From: Eopsaltria australis
Taxonomy: Eukaryota; Chordata; Aves; Passeriformes; Petroicidae
Direction: 5' to 3'
DNA: 64,000 nt
Assembly (NCBI GenBank): GCA_034509425.1
Contig: JAVTVJ010011239.1
Coordinates: 1 to 64,000, forward strand
Position 1 is the stretch's first letter. Each line of letters opens with the position of its first letter. The notes beneath the pieces are model-generated. The model saw only the letters and a program-made list of their open reading frames with translations, did no database searches and was not told the origin of the DNA. This document shows positions 46,806 through 55,416 of this stretch, one piece after another. Position numbers and translations under genes: made by a program.

Positions 46806-48788
46806 CTAGCTCTGGTTGTCATTTCTTTCTTGGGCGTACATGGTAGAGGTCCCCTCGAGGGGATCTAAGAGATCGTCCTCTCTTCTGTAATATCTGGCAT
46901 CTCGGTCACGGGAGGCTGAGGCTACCTTCACTTTAGTAGACCCCCCGCCTCGGTTAGTATTCCCCTCCTTGAGTTGCTGTACCCGTGCTGCCAGGGCAGC
47001 AGTGGGTTTCCTATCCCACTTCCTCATGTCTTCTCCGTGATCACACAGGAAGAACCACAGCTCAGATCGTGGGGTGTACCCTCTCTCCCTGGCTGGGGGG
47101 CGCTGGGCTCTGACTTTGGGGCTTGTGACTCGCACTGGTGCTGCACTCATCAACCTCATCTCCTCCCTCACCTCTCTCATCATCTCCTCTCTGAGGTCTT
47201 TGACCACAGCAGGGACCTGAGCCTGTATTGGGCCACTGATCATACTATCATAATTCCTGAGTTTGGTGGCTATGGAGCCCACTGTCTCTCGGTTGTCATC
47301 AGCATTAATTGTTGCAATGAAGATGGTGTATTGGGAGGGCCCTAGCTTTGCCAGATTCCACAACATTTGCCCTGTACACTTGACCTTGTCGGGGTCATTA
47401 TCATGTTGTCCATCCCTCCCAAAGAGTACCTCCAATATTGCCACCTCCCTCAGCTGTTGGATTCCCTCTTCAAGGGTCTTCCATGGTCTTCTATGATGGT
47501 ACTCCTGCATTCTCTCCCTGTTGACAAACCTCTCTCTTACACTTATTAAAAGCCGTTCCCAGAGAGACAGGGGCCCGTCGTCTCTTCCGAATACCTGATC
47601 TACCCCCGAGTCGTGGGACAAGGGTCCCAGCTGCCTTGCCTCGATACTATCCAGCTGCACACCCATACCCATAAGGTCCCAGACCCGAAGTAACCAGGTT
47701 GTAAAAGGCTCATTACCCCGTCGCACAATGTCTCTTCGTAGATTACGGAGACTGTCATACCCCAGGGACTCAGTAGTGATTTCAATCCTTGGCCTCCCTA
47801 CTGGTTGAGAGGGTCCTGCTTCCCCATCATTACTCACTGGCTGCTCTGGTTTGACCTTAGTCTTCCTCTTTTCCACAGGGGCAACTGCTACTGGCTGTGG
47901 CTGCCCCTCTGATCTGATTGAAGCCTGAGCAGTGATAGTGTCCCTGGGTTCCTCTGCTGCCTCATTAGACTCTCCCTCTTTGGGGTAGGGGAAGGGTTTC
48001 CCGCCAGCTGGGCAAGTGTATTCCTTCAGCACTTGGCCCATCTCGCGTATCTCTTTCACCAGGACTCCCACCCAATCCGGGTGGGTTGTTTCTGAGGTGG
48101 GTTGTGGGACCGGGTCAGACTCTGTAGCAACATCCCTAGTGTCTGGGGCACTGTCAGGTTCTGGGATGGTGTCCCTAGTTTCTGGGGCCATGTCAGGTTC
48201 TGTGGCTACATCCCTAGTCTCTGGGGCCATGTCAGGTTCTATGGCAGCATCCCTAGTTTCCGGGGCCAGGTCAGTTTCTGTGGCAGCATCCCTAGTCTTT
48301 GGGGCCGTGTCAGGTTCTGGGGCCCCATCCCTATTGTCTGGGGTAGATGTCAGAGTGGCTATCCAAGTCAGAGCCCCCTGATCCCTGAATGCTAAATAGA
48401 GCAGGCCTATCAGCAACACCAGCCACTGTATGGTATCATTAGCATCTAAAGAAGATTTGAACCCCTCAAAGATTGGCGGGATAGGCCCAAAGAGCTGGGT
48501 GAAGGGTTGTGAGAACATTTCTTTTGGTGTCACTTCCTCGCAGTAGGTAACATTATTAAAGTAACCCTGAAAACATGTCATTAGTGTGTGGTAGCTGTGA
48601 ATCCACATGCCTGCCTTCCAGAGGAAGTTGAAAATCCATGAATTCCTCACCTTATTGACCCATGACACAAACTGTATAACAGCCACTGTAGCCTTAGTTA
48701 TAGGGCCCATGTTTAGATATGGGGCTGCAAATGGGAGAGAAACAGCTGTGACCACTTGCCATACGAACCGGAATAAGCAAGACCACAT
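46806..48788 (-). CDS. gag: gag, ERVL-like, intact 660 codons (P5)
   Basis: Uninterrupted frame from the ATG at 48788 (start MWS) to UAG at 46806; the frame is also open a few codons upstream. Order: hydrophobic N terminus (about 1-45), a short part with cysteines and a possible N-glycosylation site, a second hydrophobic segment (about 119-134), five 13-residue repeats of the APETRD type, a basic/Pro-rich linker, capsid-like region, coiled coil and a conserved C-terminal LWFFLCDHGEDMRKW segment. No CCHC knuckle, no N-terminal myristoylation glycine. The membrane-like N terminus is unusual for Gag. Confidence 0.82.
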   Translation of the reverse strand: MWSCLFRFVWQVVTAVSLPFAAPYLNMGPITKATVAVIQFVSWVNKVRNSWIFNFLWKAGMWIHSYHTLMTCFQGYFNNVTYCEEVTPKEMFSQPFTQLFGPIPPIFEGFKSSLDANDTIQWLVLLIGLLYLAFRDQGALTWIATLTSTPDNRDGAPEPDTAPKTRDAATETDLAPETRDAAIEPDMAPETRDVATEPDMAPETRDTIPEPDSAPDTRDVATESDPVPQPTSETTHPDWVGVLVKEIREMGQVLKEYTCPAGGKPFPYPKEGESNEAAEEPRDTITAQASIRSEGQPQPVAVAPVEKRKTKVKPEQPVSNDGEAGPSQPVGRPRIEITTESLGYDSLRNLRRDIVRRGNEPFTTWLLRVWDLMGMGVQLDSIEARQLGPLSHDSGVDQVFGRDDGPLSLWERLLISVRERFVNRERMQEYHHRRPWKTLEEGIQQLREVAILEVLFGRDGQHDNDPDKVKCTGQMLWNLAKLGPSQYTIFIATINADDNRETVGSIATKLRNYDSMISGPIQAQVPAVVKDLREEMMREVREEMRLMSAAPVRVTSPKVRAQRPPARERGYTPRSELWFFLCDHGEDMRKWDRKPTAALAARVQQLKEGNTNRGGGSTKVKVASASRDRDARYYRREDDLLDPLEGTSTMYAQERNDNQS

Positions 48789-48876
48789 GGTGCAACCTAA
48801 TGAGGTTCCTATATCCAGCACAGAAAAACTGCGTTACTCAAGAACTGTTATCCTTCTTCCCCTTGATGCCCTCGTG

Positions 48877-48894
48877 CCCCACCGTTGGGCGCCA
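48877..48894 (-). promoter_or_regulatory. primer-binding site, Lys-like (P5)
   Basis: Same sequence and spacing as in P3 and P4. Confidence 0.65.
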
Positions 48895-48899
48895 AAATC

Positions 48900-49822
48900 T
48901 GTCCTGGTTTGAAGGACAGGTGTCTGTTAAGGAAGGCAGGAGCCTCCCTTGGGATGGGAAAATGTAACCCCTCTCCCTCCGAATTATTATAAATTTGAAA
49001 TCAAGAGGCTCTCAGGCAAAGATATGGGAATAGGAATAACAGTTCTTTACTACTATCTAAAACAAAGGATAACAAATAACAACAACTATAACGTTAACTA
49101 ACAAACAGAACCAGAAACCCAGTGGCAGCCTGCTCGGCTTCAGGCACCTTTTCCCTTCGGTGCAGTTCCAGTCACAGCCTTCAGGGGCGCTCTGGGTGCG
49201 GTGATTCCCCGGTGGCTGCAGGGGCGCTCTGGGTGTGGTGATTCCCCGGTGGCTGCAGGGGCGCTCCGGCGTGAGCTCAGGTACCACACGGCAATGGCGA
49301 CTGCCCGAAGCACGGAGGGATGGAGGAGAGCCCTTGCTCCACAGACCCTCGGGAGGGGCAGCTGGTGTTGGTGCCACAGCAGGATCCCCGGACACAGGGA
49401 GCTGGGACGGTAAGGGGTCTCCACGTGCAGGGAAAAACCCCGCTACAATGTAGCGGAGAAAGCGGGCTGGTGGCAGGCAGGTCGGCTCCGGATGGGGCAG
49501 AGGGCAGAGACTCACAGCAGACAGACCGGCAGCTCCGCGCTGGCTTCTCAGGGGCCGTGGGTTCAGCAGACAGCAGCTCTGACCGTCCAGCTCCGAGGGT
49601 CCTGAGCAAGAGGGCGTGACCTCCCCCCTGCCCTTGCTTTTCAGTCTCTCCAAATCTCGCGTTACCAGGCTCTGCTTCCGTGAGGGGCAATTTTGCCCCA
49701 CCCTGCCACGGAGAAAGGCTCTACCCTTGTGCTTTGTTTCTCTTAAGTACCCAGTCATTTGTGTCCTAGCAACCCATGGGAGAAAAATTCCTGAGGAAAA
49801 GAACTAGATCCAACCTTCAACA
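48900..49822 (-). mobile_element. 5' LTR of P5
   Basis: 923 bp with two copies of the 37-bp repeat, one more than the other two LTRs of the tandem. Right flank CTGGG belongs to P6 integrase; the left end of the tandem (GTTGC) does not repeat it, so no target duplication survives. Confidence 0.93.
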
Positions 49823-51714
49823 CTGGGGCGTTTTGATGATAAAACTGGTGGGACATCTTGGCTTGCGCGAAGGTGTCAGGGACGTTAGCTGACTGCAACT
49901 GCGCAGCCATTGCCAAGGCGTCTTCCCTGCGGTTCCCCTCACTGATGTACCCAGGAAGGTCTTGATGCGATCTCACATGCATCACGTGAAATGGGTGCTC
50001 TCGGTGGGACAACAGGAACACTAGCTGCGAGAGCAGCCCGAACAAATTTGGGTTGGAGACCTCCTTAAGTAAGCTGTGTTCTGCTCTGATAGTGACCCCA
50101 GCAACATAAGCCGAATCAGTGACTAAATTGAGAAGTTCCTGGAACCTCTCAAAGACTGACGACGGCTGCTAGTTCTGCAATTTGTGGGGATCCCTCCACC
50201 ACATGGACCTCAGATTCCCACTTCTGGGTCCGAGGATCCTTCCAAGTCATGACTGACTTGTGAGAGGATCCTGAGCCGTCGGTGAAAACCGTCAGAGCTC
50301 CTTTTACAGGCTTTTTTGACAGCATAAACTTTGGAGCCAAATTAAAATTTGTGTTAAACAGATGGTGTTTTAATTTCTCGCCGGTAATTTTGCCTGGGAA
50401 ACTGTCGAGAGAGAACTGAAGGCTCTCATTGGACTGGATTAACTTCTCCAAGTCCTCATCTTTCCAAGGAACACGTATGCATGAAAAATCGCATCCCGCA
50501 AGGGTGCGGAGCCTGGTCCTCGCTCTGGTGATCAGCGAGGCCACTAGCTCTTGTGGCGTGGTGATAGTCTTGGACGGAGTATGAGGGAGGAACACCCACT
50601 CTATGATTAAGAGGGGGTCCTTCAACCTCCCATCCCATTGAAATATCAATGCATGGTATTGTGGGACCTGCCCCAGGATGGTAAGCTGAAAGGGCAGGTC
50701 CGGGGCCACTCTATGGGCGTGCCGGGAGGCTAAGGCTTTGCGCACCTTACCTATGAAAGCCCTGGCATCTGTGGTGAGCTGCTTCGGAGAGTCCAGTCCC
50801 TCGCCGCCCTTCAGAAGGTCGAACAAGGGGGCGAGGTCCGCCGTCGTCAGCCCTAGCAGAGGACGAACCCAGTTGATGCTGCCGCAGAGTTGGTGGAGTT
50901 CTCTCAGTGTCCTGGGCTCGTCCACGATTTCAAGCTGCTGGGGTGCGACGGTCCGCTCTCCGATGCGGATGCCGAGGTACTTCCATGGTAGGGTGCGTTG
51001 TACCTTGTTTGGATGGATGATCATTCCGGCACGCTCGATGGCACTGATGGTGGCTTTCAATGTCAGGTCCAAAAGATGCTCCGAGGGAGCACATACAAGG
51101 ACGTCGTCCATGTAATGGAAAATTATGGATTTCGTGAAGGCTTTCCTCACTGGCGACAGTACTCGGGCTACGTACCACTGGCAGATTACAGGGGAATTTT
51201 TCATTCCCTGCGGTAAAACCCGCCAATGGTACCTTTCCTGGGGCGCCTGCCTGTTTACTGATGGAACTGAGAAGGCAAAGTGCGGCGCATCATCCGGGTG
51301 CAACGGGATCGAAAAGAAGCAGTCCTTGATGTCAATGACTGCGAGTGGCCACGCTCGGGGGAGCATTGCTGGGGATGGTAATCCGGGCTGAAGGGGCCCC
51401 ATGTCGACAATGACTTCATTGATCTTGCGTAGGTCGTGGAGGAGCCTCCACCCGCCTCCGCCAGCCTTACGGATGACAAAGACAGGGGAGTTCCAAGGGC
51501 TGTCTGATGGAACGACATTACCCTTGGAAATTTGCTCTTCCACGAGGGACCGTAGGGCGCTTAACTTATCTTTGGTAAGGGGCCACTGCTCCACCCACAC
51601 CGGCTTGTTGGTCTTCCAAGTAAGAGGTGGAACAGAGCCATGGGTGGCGCGCCCAGCAGCGGCCCCGGCTAGAAATCCCCTGGTGTATCTGGGATTTCTA
51701 GCCTGGTCCCCCAT
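49823..51714 (-). pseudogene. pol: pol, RT and RNase H, truncated in integrase (P6)
   Basis: Reverse transcriptase with YMDD (minus, 51103-51114), then connection, RNase H with FTDGSGSS and AELAAVV. A one-base loss near 50158 shifts the frame; after it follow VTDSAYVAG, the RNase H end (MHVRSHQDLPG, EGNRR.DALA) and the first integrase histidines (HQFYHQNAP). The gene then runs into the P5 LTR. The enzyme type is class II, closest in this window to P7. Confidence 0.88.
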
Positions 51715-52493
51715 TGCGACAACAGATCCCTGCCCCAGAGGTTGAAGCCGGAGGCCACTACGTACGGTCTTACCGTGGTTACATGACCGTCCGGCCCCTC
51801 CACCAGGATGTTACTGGTGGACTTCTGGGGCATAACAGCTCCCCCAAGGCCACAGATGTTCTCGGTAGAGGGCTGGAGCCCCCACCCGGGTGGCCACTCT
51901 GCTGCTGAAATGATTGTCACATCCGATCCTGTGTCCATCATGCCCCAGATGTGCACTGCTGCCTTGCTGTTTTTGAGGCGGCACGACAGGGTGGCCTTGT
52001 CAGTTCCCAGGAGTTCTGAATACATTTCCTGTGGTGTCATTTTTGCTCTCGGGAGATCTTCAGGAATTACAATCGTGTGTGCCAGCCATTGGCCCCTGGG
52101 CATAAACCAGGGAGCTGAGTGGCAAGCCGCGGTAATTTTAAAAGTCTGACCAGGAACTGCAGCTACAATTTGTGGGAGAACAAAGAGCCCGGGGGGGCCC
52201 CTGGTGGAATCTCCTATAACCAAAAGCTCAGTTCTTTCGTAAATGTCTCCACAAAGGAACACATTATAGCCGCAGAAGTCTGTATGTGTGACATGTTGAG
52301 GGTGGGCACTTACCAGGTGAAACGTGGTCCTGTCCTTGGTTGCTGGAGCGTCTCCCTCTCCCGCCGATGGTGAGGCGGGCGGTCTCACCGGAGCGGCGAT
52401 GGTGGTCCCGGTGTTGTCAGCATTTAATTTGGTGTCACAGCACGGTGCTGTACCGTGCTCTTCTGCCCGTTTCCCTGGTGCTGGCAGCAACAT
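51669..52493 (-). CDS. pro: pro: dUTPase-like domain plus aspartic protease (P6)
   Basis: Open frame of 274 codons, -1 to gag and overlapping it. A dUTPase-like region (GPPGLFVLP, PRGQWLAHTIVIP) precedes the protease with catalytic DTGSD at residues 187-191, flap region and LWGRDLLSQWG near the C terminus. No lesion is visible. It aligns along its length with P1 and P7 pro. Confidence 0.82.
   Translation of the reverse strand: MLLPAPGKRAEEHGTAPCCDTKLNADNTGTTIAAPVRPPASPSAGEGDAPATKDRTTFHLVSAHPQHVTHTDFCGYNVFLCGDIYERTELLVIGDSTRGPPGLFVLPQIVAAVPGQTFKITAACHSAPWFMPRGQWLAHTIVIPEDLPRAKMTPQEMYSELLGTDKATLSCRLKNSKAAVHIWGMMDTGSDVTIISAAEWPPGWGLQPSTENICGLGGAVMPQKSTSNILVEGPDGHVTTVRPYVVASGFNLWGRDLLSQWGTRLEIPDTPGDF
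51672..51678 (-). promoter_or_regulatory. pro/pol -1 frameshift site G GAT TTC (P6)
   Basis: Codons GAT TTC TAG at the pro end preceded by G; the -1 reading GGA TTT CTA GCC is the pol frame. Identical to the site in P1. Confidence 0.7.
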
Positions 52494-54471
52494 GGGCAGA
52501 GCACCGCTCCGGGACGTGCGGGAGGCTTAGAACAAGAGGTGTTATTTCTCCGGGGCTTTGGACAAAAGCGTGCAATGTGCCCACCCTGTCCACAGTTATA
52601 ACACTTGTTATGTCCAGTTCGGTTGTTGTCAATTCCAGGGGTGGCAGCCCCCGCTGCTGCCACATACCTCCTTTGCTGTTGGGGTCCGCGGCCTGGAGGA
52701 GGGGGTGCTACTGATGGCTCGGGGGTGATCTCGGCGCACGCTTCCAACATTGCCTCTAAGGTGGGCCGAGGCAATTTAGGGAGGGTTTTTAGGACTGCCT
52801 TGCAGGCAGCATTGGCATTGGTGTATGCCACTGACCGGAGGAGCTTTGCTTGGTTTGAGGGGTCTTCCTCCTGTTTCTCGAGAGCCATCCTCACTCGGCC
52901 CACAAACTTAACAAAGCTCTCCTCCGGCTGTTGCCTGATGGTGGCATACCCATCTGAGGGCACCTCTGCAGATGGTAACGTCAGGAGGGCCCTGAGTGCA
53001 GCCTGCTGTATGTCTCTAATAGCCCTCGTTGGGAGCTGTGCAGCCTGCTCCTCACCCTTGCTAAAGTCCCCCTCGCCTGCTAGGTGGTCCATTGTCAGGT
53101 CATCGACCTCATCCTCCCCATCATATTCTCCCAAGAGGTCCTCTAGCAGGCGTTTCCAAGCCCTTTCCCATAGCATGTAATTTTTAGGAGCCAGGATCCC
53201 TTCCATGATCGACTTAAGGTCCTCCGAGACTAAGAGGTTGGACCTAAAGGTTGCCCAGAGCATGCCCTGGCTGTAAGGTGATTCCAGCCCGTGGTCGCTG
53301 ATCATCTTACATAGATCTCGCAGCTGGGAGAATGGGAAAGGCTCCCACCGGGGATTCCGCCCACGCCTGCCCAGGGAGACCGGTAGGGCTACCAGGCCTT
53401 GTCCCCCCTCCTGGGCCGTGCCCCGTAGGCCCCCGGGTTCTAGGTGATCTGAACCCGGGCAGGCCTGGGCCCGGTCCCAGGCCTCGGCACCAGCCTCGGC
53501 CTGTGGGCCTCCAGGTTCTAGGCTCCGGGGCCCGGGGTGCCGGCAGGCCTCGGCCTCCCCCCTCCCGAGTTCTAAGCTCCGAGGCCCAGAGTGCCGGTAG
53601 GCCCCGGCCTCCTCCCTTCCGGGTTCTAGGTGTCGAGGACTGGAAGGGGGGGCGTGGGAACCGGAGCCGGAGAGGGCGGCGCGCGAGGGGACAGGTGCCG
53701 CGCGGGGCCGGCAGGAGGTCCCGATGGGATGGGAGGGGCCCGACGCGATACCACGCCCCGACGCGACGTCGGCGGCGGGACAGCCCTGCCCACGGAGGAC
53801 TCCGTGGGCAGGCGCAGGGTAGGAGTCCGGGGAAGGGGGGGGGTCCCGCGCAAAGTGGCTCTTGGCACCAAAACGGGGGGTGGAAGGCGCGCTGGCCGCG
53901 AGGCCGGCACCGTTTTGTTTTTCGCGGCGGCCATCTTCTCTAATAGAAGTACGATAAGGTGGGGGGGGGGGGTAACGGGTGCAACCGGGAACTCGGGCAT
54001 AGGTAAAAGATCTAAGGGAAGGTCCGGTGCAGAGGGGCCCTCTCCCCACCGGTCAGGGAGCGCCGGAGATTGCGGGGGATCGAGGGGAAACGACACCCGA
54101 CGCAATTCTCGACGCTTCAGGGAAGAGGGGTGCGGAGAGTGGGGTGGTAGGGAAGGTGGAGTAGGAGGAACTGGGGTCTCAACTTTCCCCTTAGGAATTG
54201 CCCTCAAAGAATCGCAAATTAAAATCAAAACTGAATAAAAACGAGTCACCCGAACATCTCCCTGTCTAATTTTCCTAGTTAAAGAATCCCCAACTTTGTC
54301 CCAAAAACCCAGATCTCGAACTGAGTCTGAAGAAACCGAGGGAAACTGAATAAAAACCCATCTAACGAATTCCCTTAAAAGAGGCTTCAAAAAATGCTTC
54401 CCCTCCGCGGTTAAAACTCCCTTAATTTGGGAGTAAAACCCCTTTTGCTGCCTGGAAAGCCGGGCACCCAT
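52424..54471 (-). pseudogene. gag: gag, split at a poly-C tract (P6)
   Basis: Starts MGARLSRQQKG at 54471, a possible myristoylation start. Matrix and a Pro-rich linker are in the first frame; at a run of twelve G (plus, 53961-53972) the homologous reading passes to a second frame beginning PPPPPYRTS, a PPxY late domain, followed by a long Pro/Gly/Glu-rich region with tandem LEPGR/SLELGR-like repeats (about 53420-53640), capsid with major homology region RQQPEESFVKFVGR, one zinc knuckle CYNCGQGGHIARFC and a CPCCCQHQ tail. One extra base in the run would join the frames. The gene is otherwise open. Confidence 0.85.
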
Positions 54472-54830
54472 AACGGCAGCAACTCCTAGCCGAGGTAAAA
54501 CGGACAACGTAAAAAACTAAAGCTAACGCGGTGGGGTCAGGGGAAAATCTTAAACCCACTTTTCGGACGCTGCGCAGCGATTTTACTCCGCGTGCCGGGT
54601 CCCGGATTCCTGGCACGTCTCCCGTCCCTGACCGCCGGTCACAGTCCTCTGGCTAGGGCAGTGTGGTGACCAAGGCTCCCTCCTCACTCCGTCGGGAGAG
54701 AGGTTGCTCGATCTCCCCTCCCGAAGAGTCCACTAGAACGCGGAGCTCTTCAGGAAGGGCGGCTGACGCTGCAACGGCGCGCTTCTGGCGAAGGTCGCTC
54801 CGATGAGGCAAGCGGTCAAGCTGACCAAAT
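54472..54830 (-). other. 5' untranslated leader of P6
   Basis: Between primer site and gag start; no gene. CpG-rich, may contain packaging and splice donor signals that cannot be identified by eye. Confidence 0.5.
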
Positions 54831-54848
54831 GCCACACGTTGGGCGCCA
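54831..54848 (-). promoter_or_regulatory. primer-binding site, Lys-tRNA type (P6)
   Basis: TGGCGCCCAACGTGTGGC on the minus strand, one base from the Lys-type site of betaretroviruses, two bases from the LTR end. Confidence 0.8.
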
Positions 54849-54850
54849 GC

Positions 54851-55416
54851 TGTGGCCGTCCGCCTGCCTCCTCGGTGGAGTGGAGGTGGCTACTAGCAAA
54901 GGTGGAGGCGACTTGGGTCCTCGGAGGCCAGCCTTGTTCCCAGTCGCTGAGCGAATCTTGCCCTCGCTCCCTGCTAGCTGCTTGGTAGGCGAACTCTCCC
55001 ACACCTCAGGGAGATCTTCCAACCCCGGGAATGAAGAGACACAGACACGAGGTTCTGCACTCTGTGACACCGGGGGTCGGAGGACCTCAATTCCCCTGTG
55101 ACACAATCTTTTATTGTTCCCCCGGTGACCAATCACCGGGCAGCAGGGGGGAGGAACCGGGGAGGAGCAGGGGACAGGGAGCTAACCAGGGATAGAAGGG
55201 GGATGAGAGAGGGTTACAGACAGGGGAATGATACAATGAACAACCAAGTAACTGAGAACTCTCTAGAAAACTGGGGGTGACTGACTGAGATGGGCAGGTG
55301 GCGCTCCCCAATGAGCCCTGGGGGTGTTCACCTGTCTCGAGCCCAGCCTCTTCTGGGCTAAACTATTGTTTGCTCCACCTCAGGGGAGCACTCCTGCTCC
55401 CCCCAGGGCTTTTTCA
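54851..55416 (-). mobile_element. 5' LTR of P6 (right end approximate)
   Basis: The left edge (plus TGTGGCCG) is set by the primer site. AATAAA lies on the minus strand at 55110-55115, with a CCGGTGATTGGTCACCGG palindrome just upstream in LTR sense. A TG start at 55416 (TGAAAAAGCC) is plausible; the 3' LTR is missing, so it cannot be confirmed. Confidence 0.65.

Larger units (their letters stand above)
42616..49822 (-). mobile_element. P5: ERVL-like provirus, right member of the tandem
   Basis: Minus-strand provirus with intact LTR ends, complete gag and a pol with point lesions. Its 5' LTR interrupts the integrase of P6 at 49822/49823. It lacks the frameshifts of P3 and P4 and is the best preserved of the three. 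Confidence 0.93.
49823..55416 (-). mobile_element. P6: class II (betaretrovirus-like) provirus, 3' part missing
   Basis: Minus-strand order: LTR, Lys-type primer site, leader, gag, pro, pol up to the beginning of integrase, where the P5 LTR cuts it. The remaining integrase, env and 3' LTR are not found left of the ERVL block. gag, pro and pol are in successive -1 frames. The right end of its LTR abuts the truncated gag of P7, so P6 may have inserted into P7. Confidence 0.88.

Noticed and set aside
53332..54238. Long plus-strand frames opposite P6 gag
   Set aside because: Antisense shadows of GC-rich gag, Gly/Arg-rich translation, no start context or homology.
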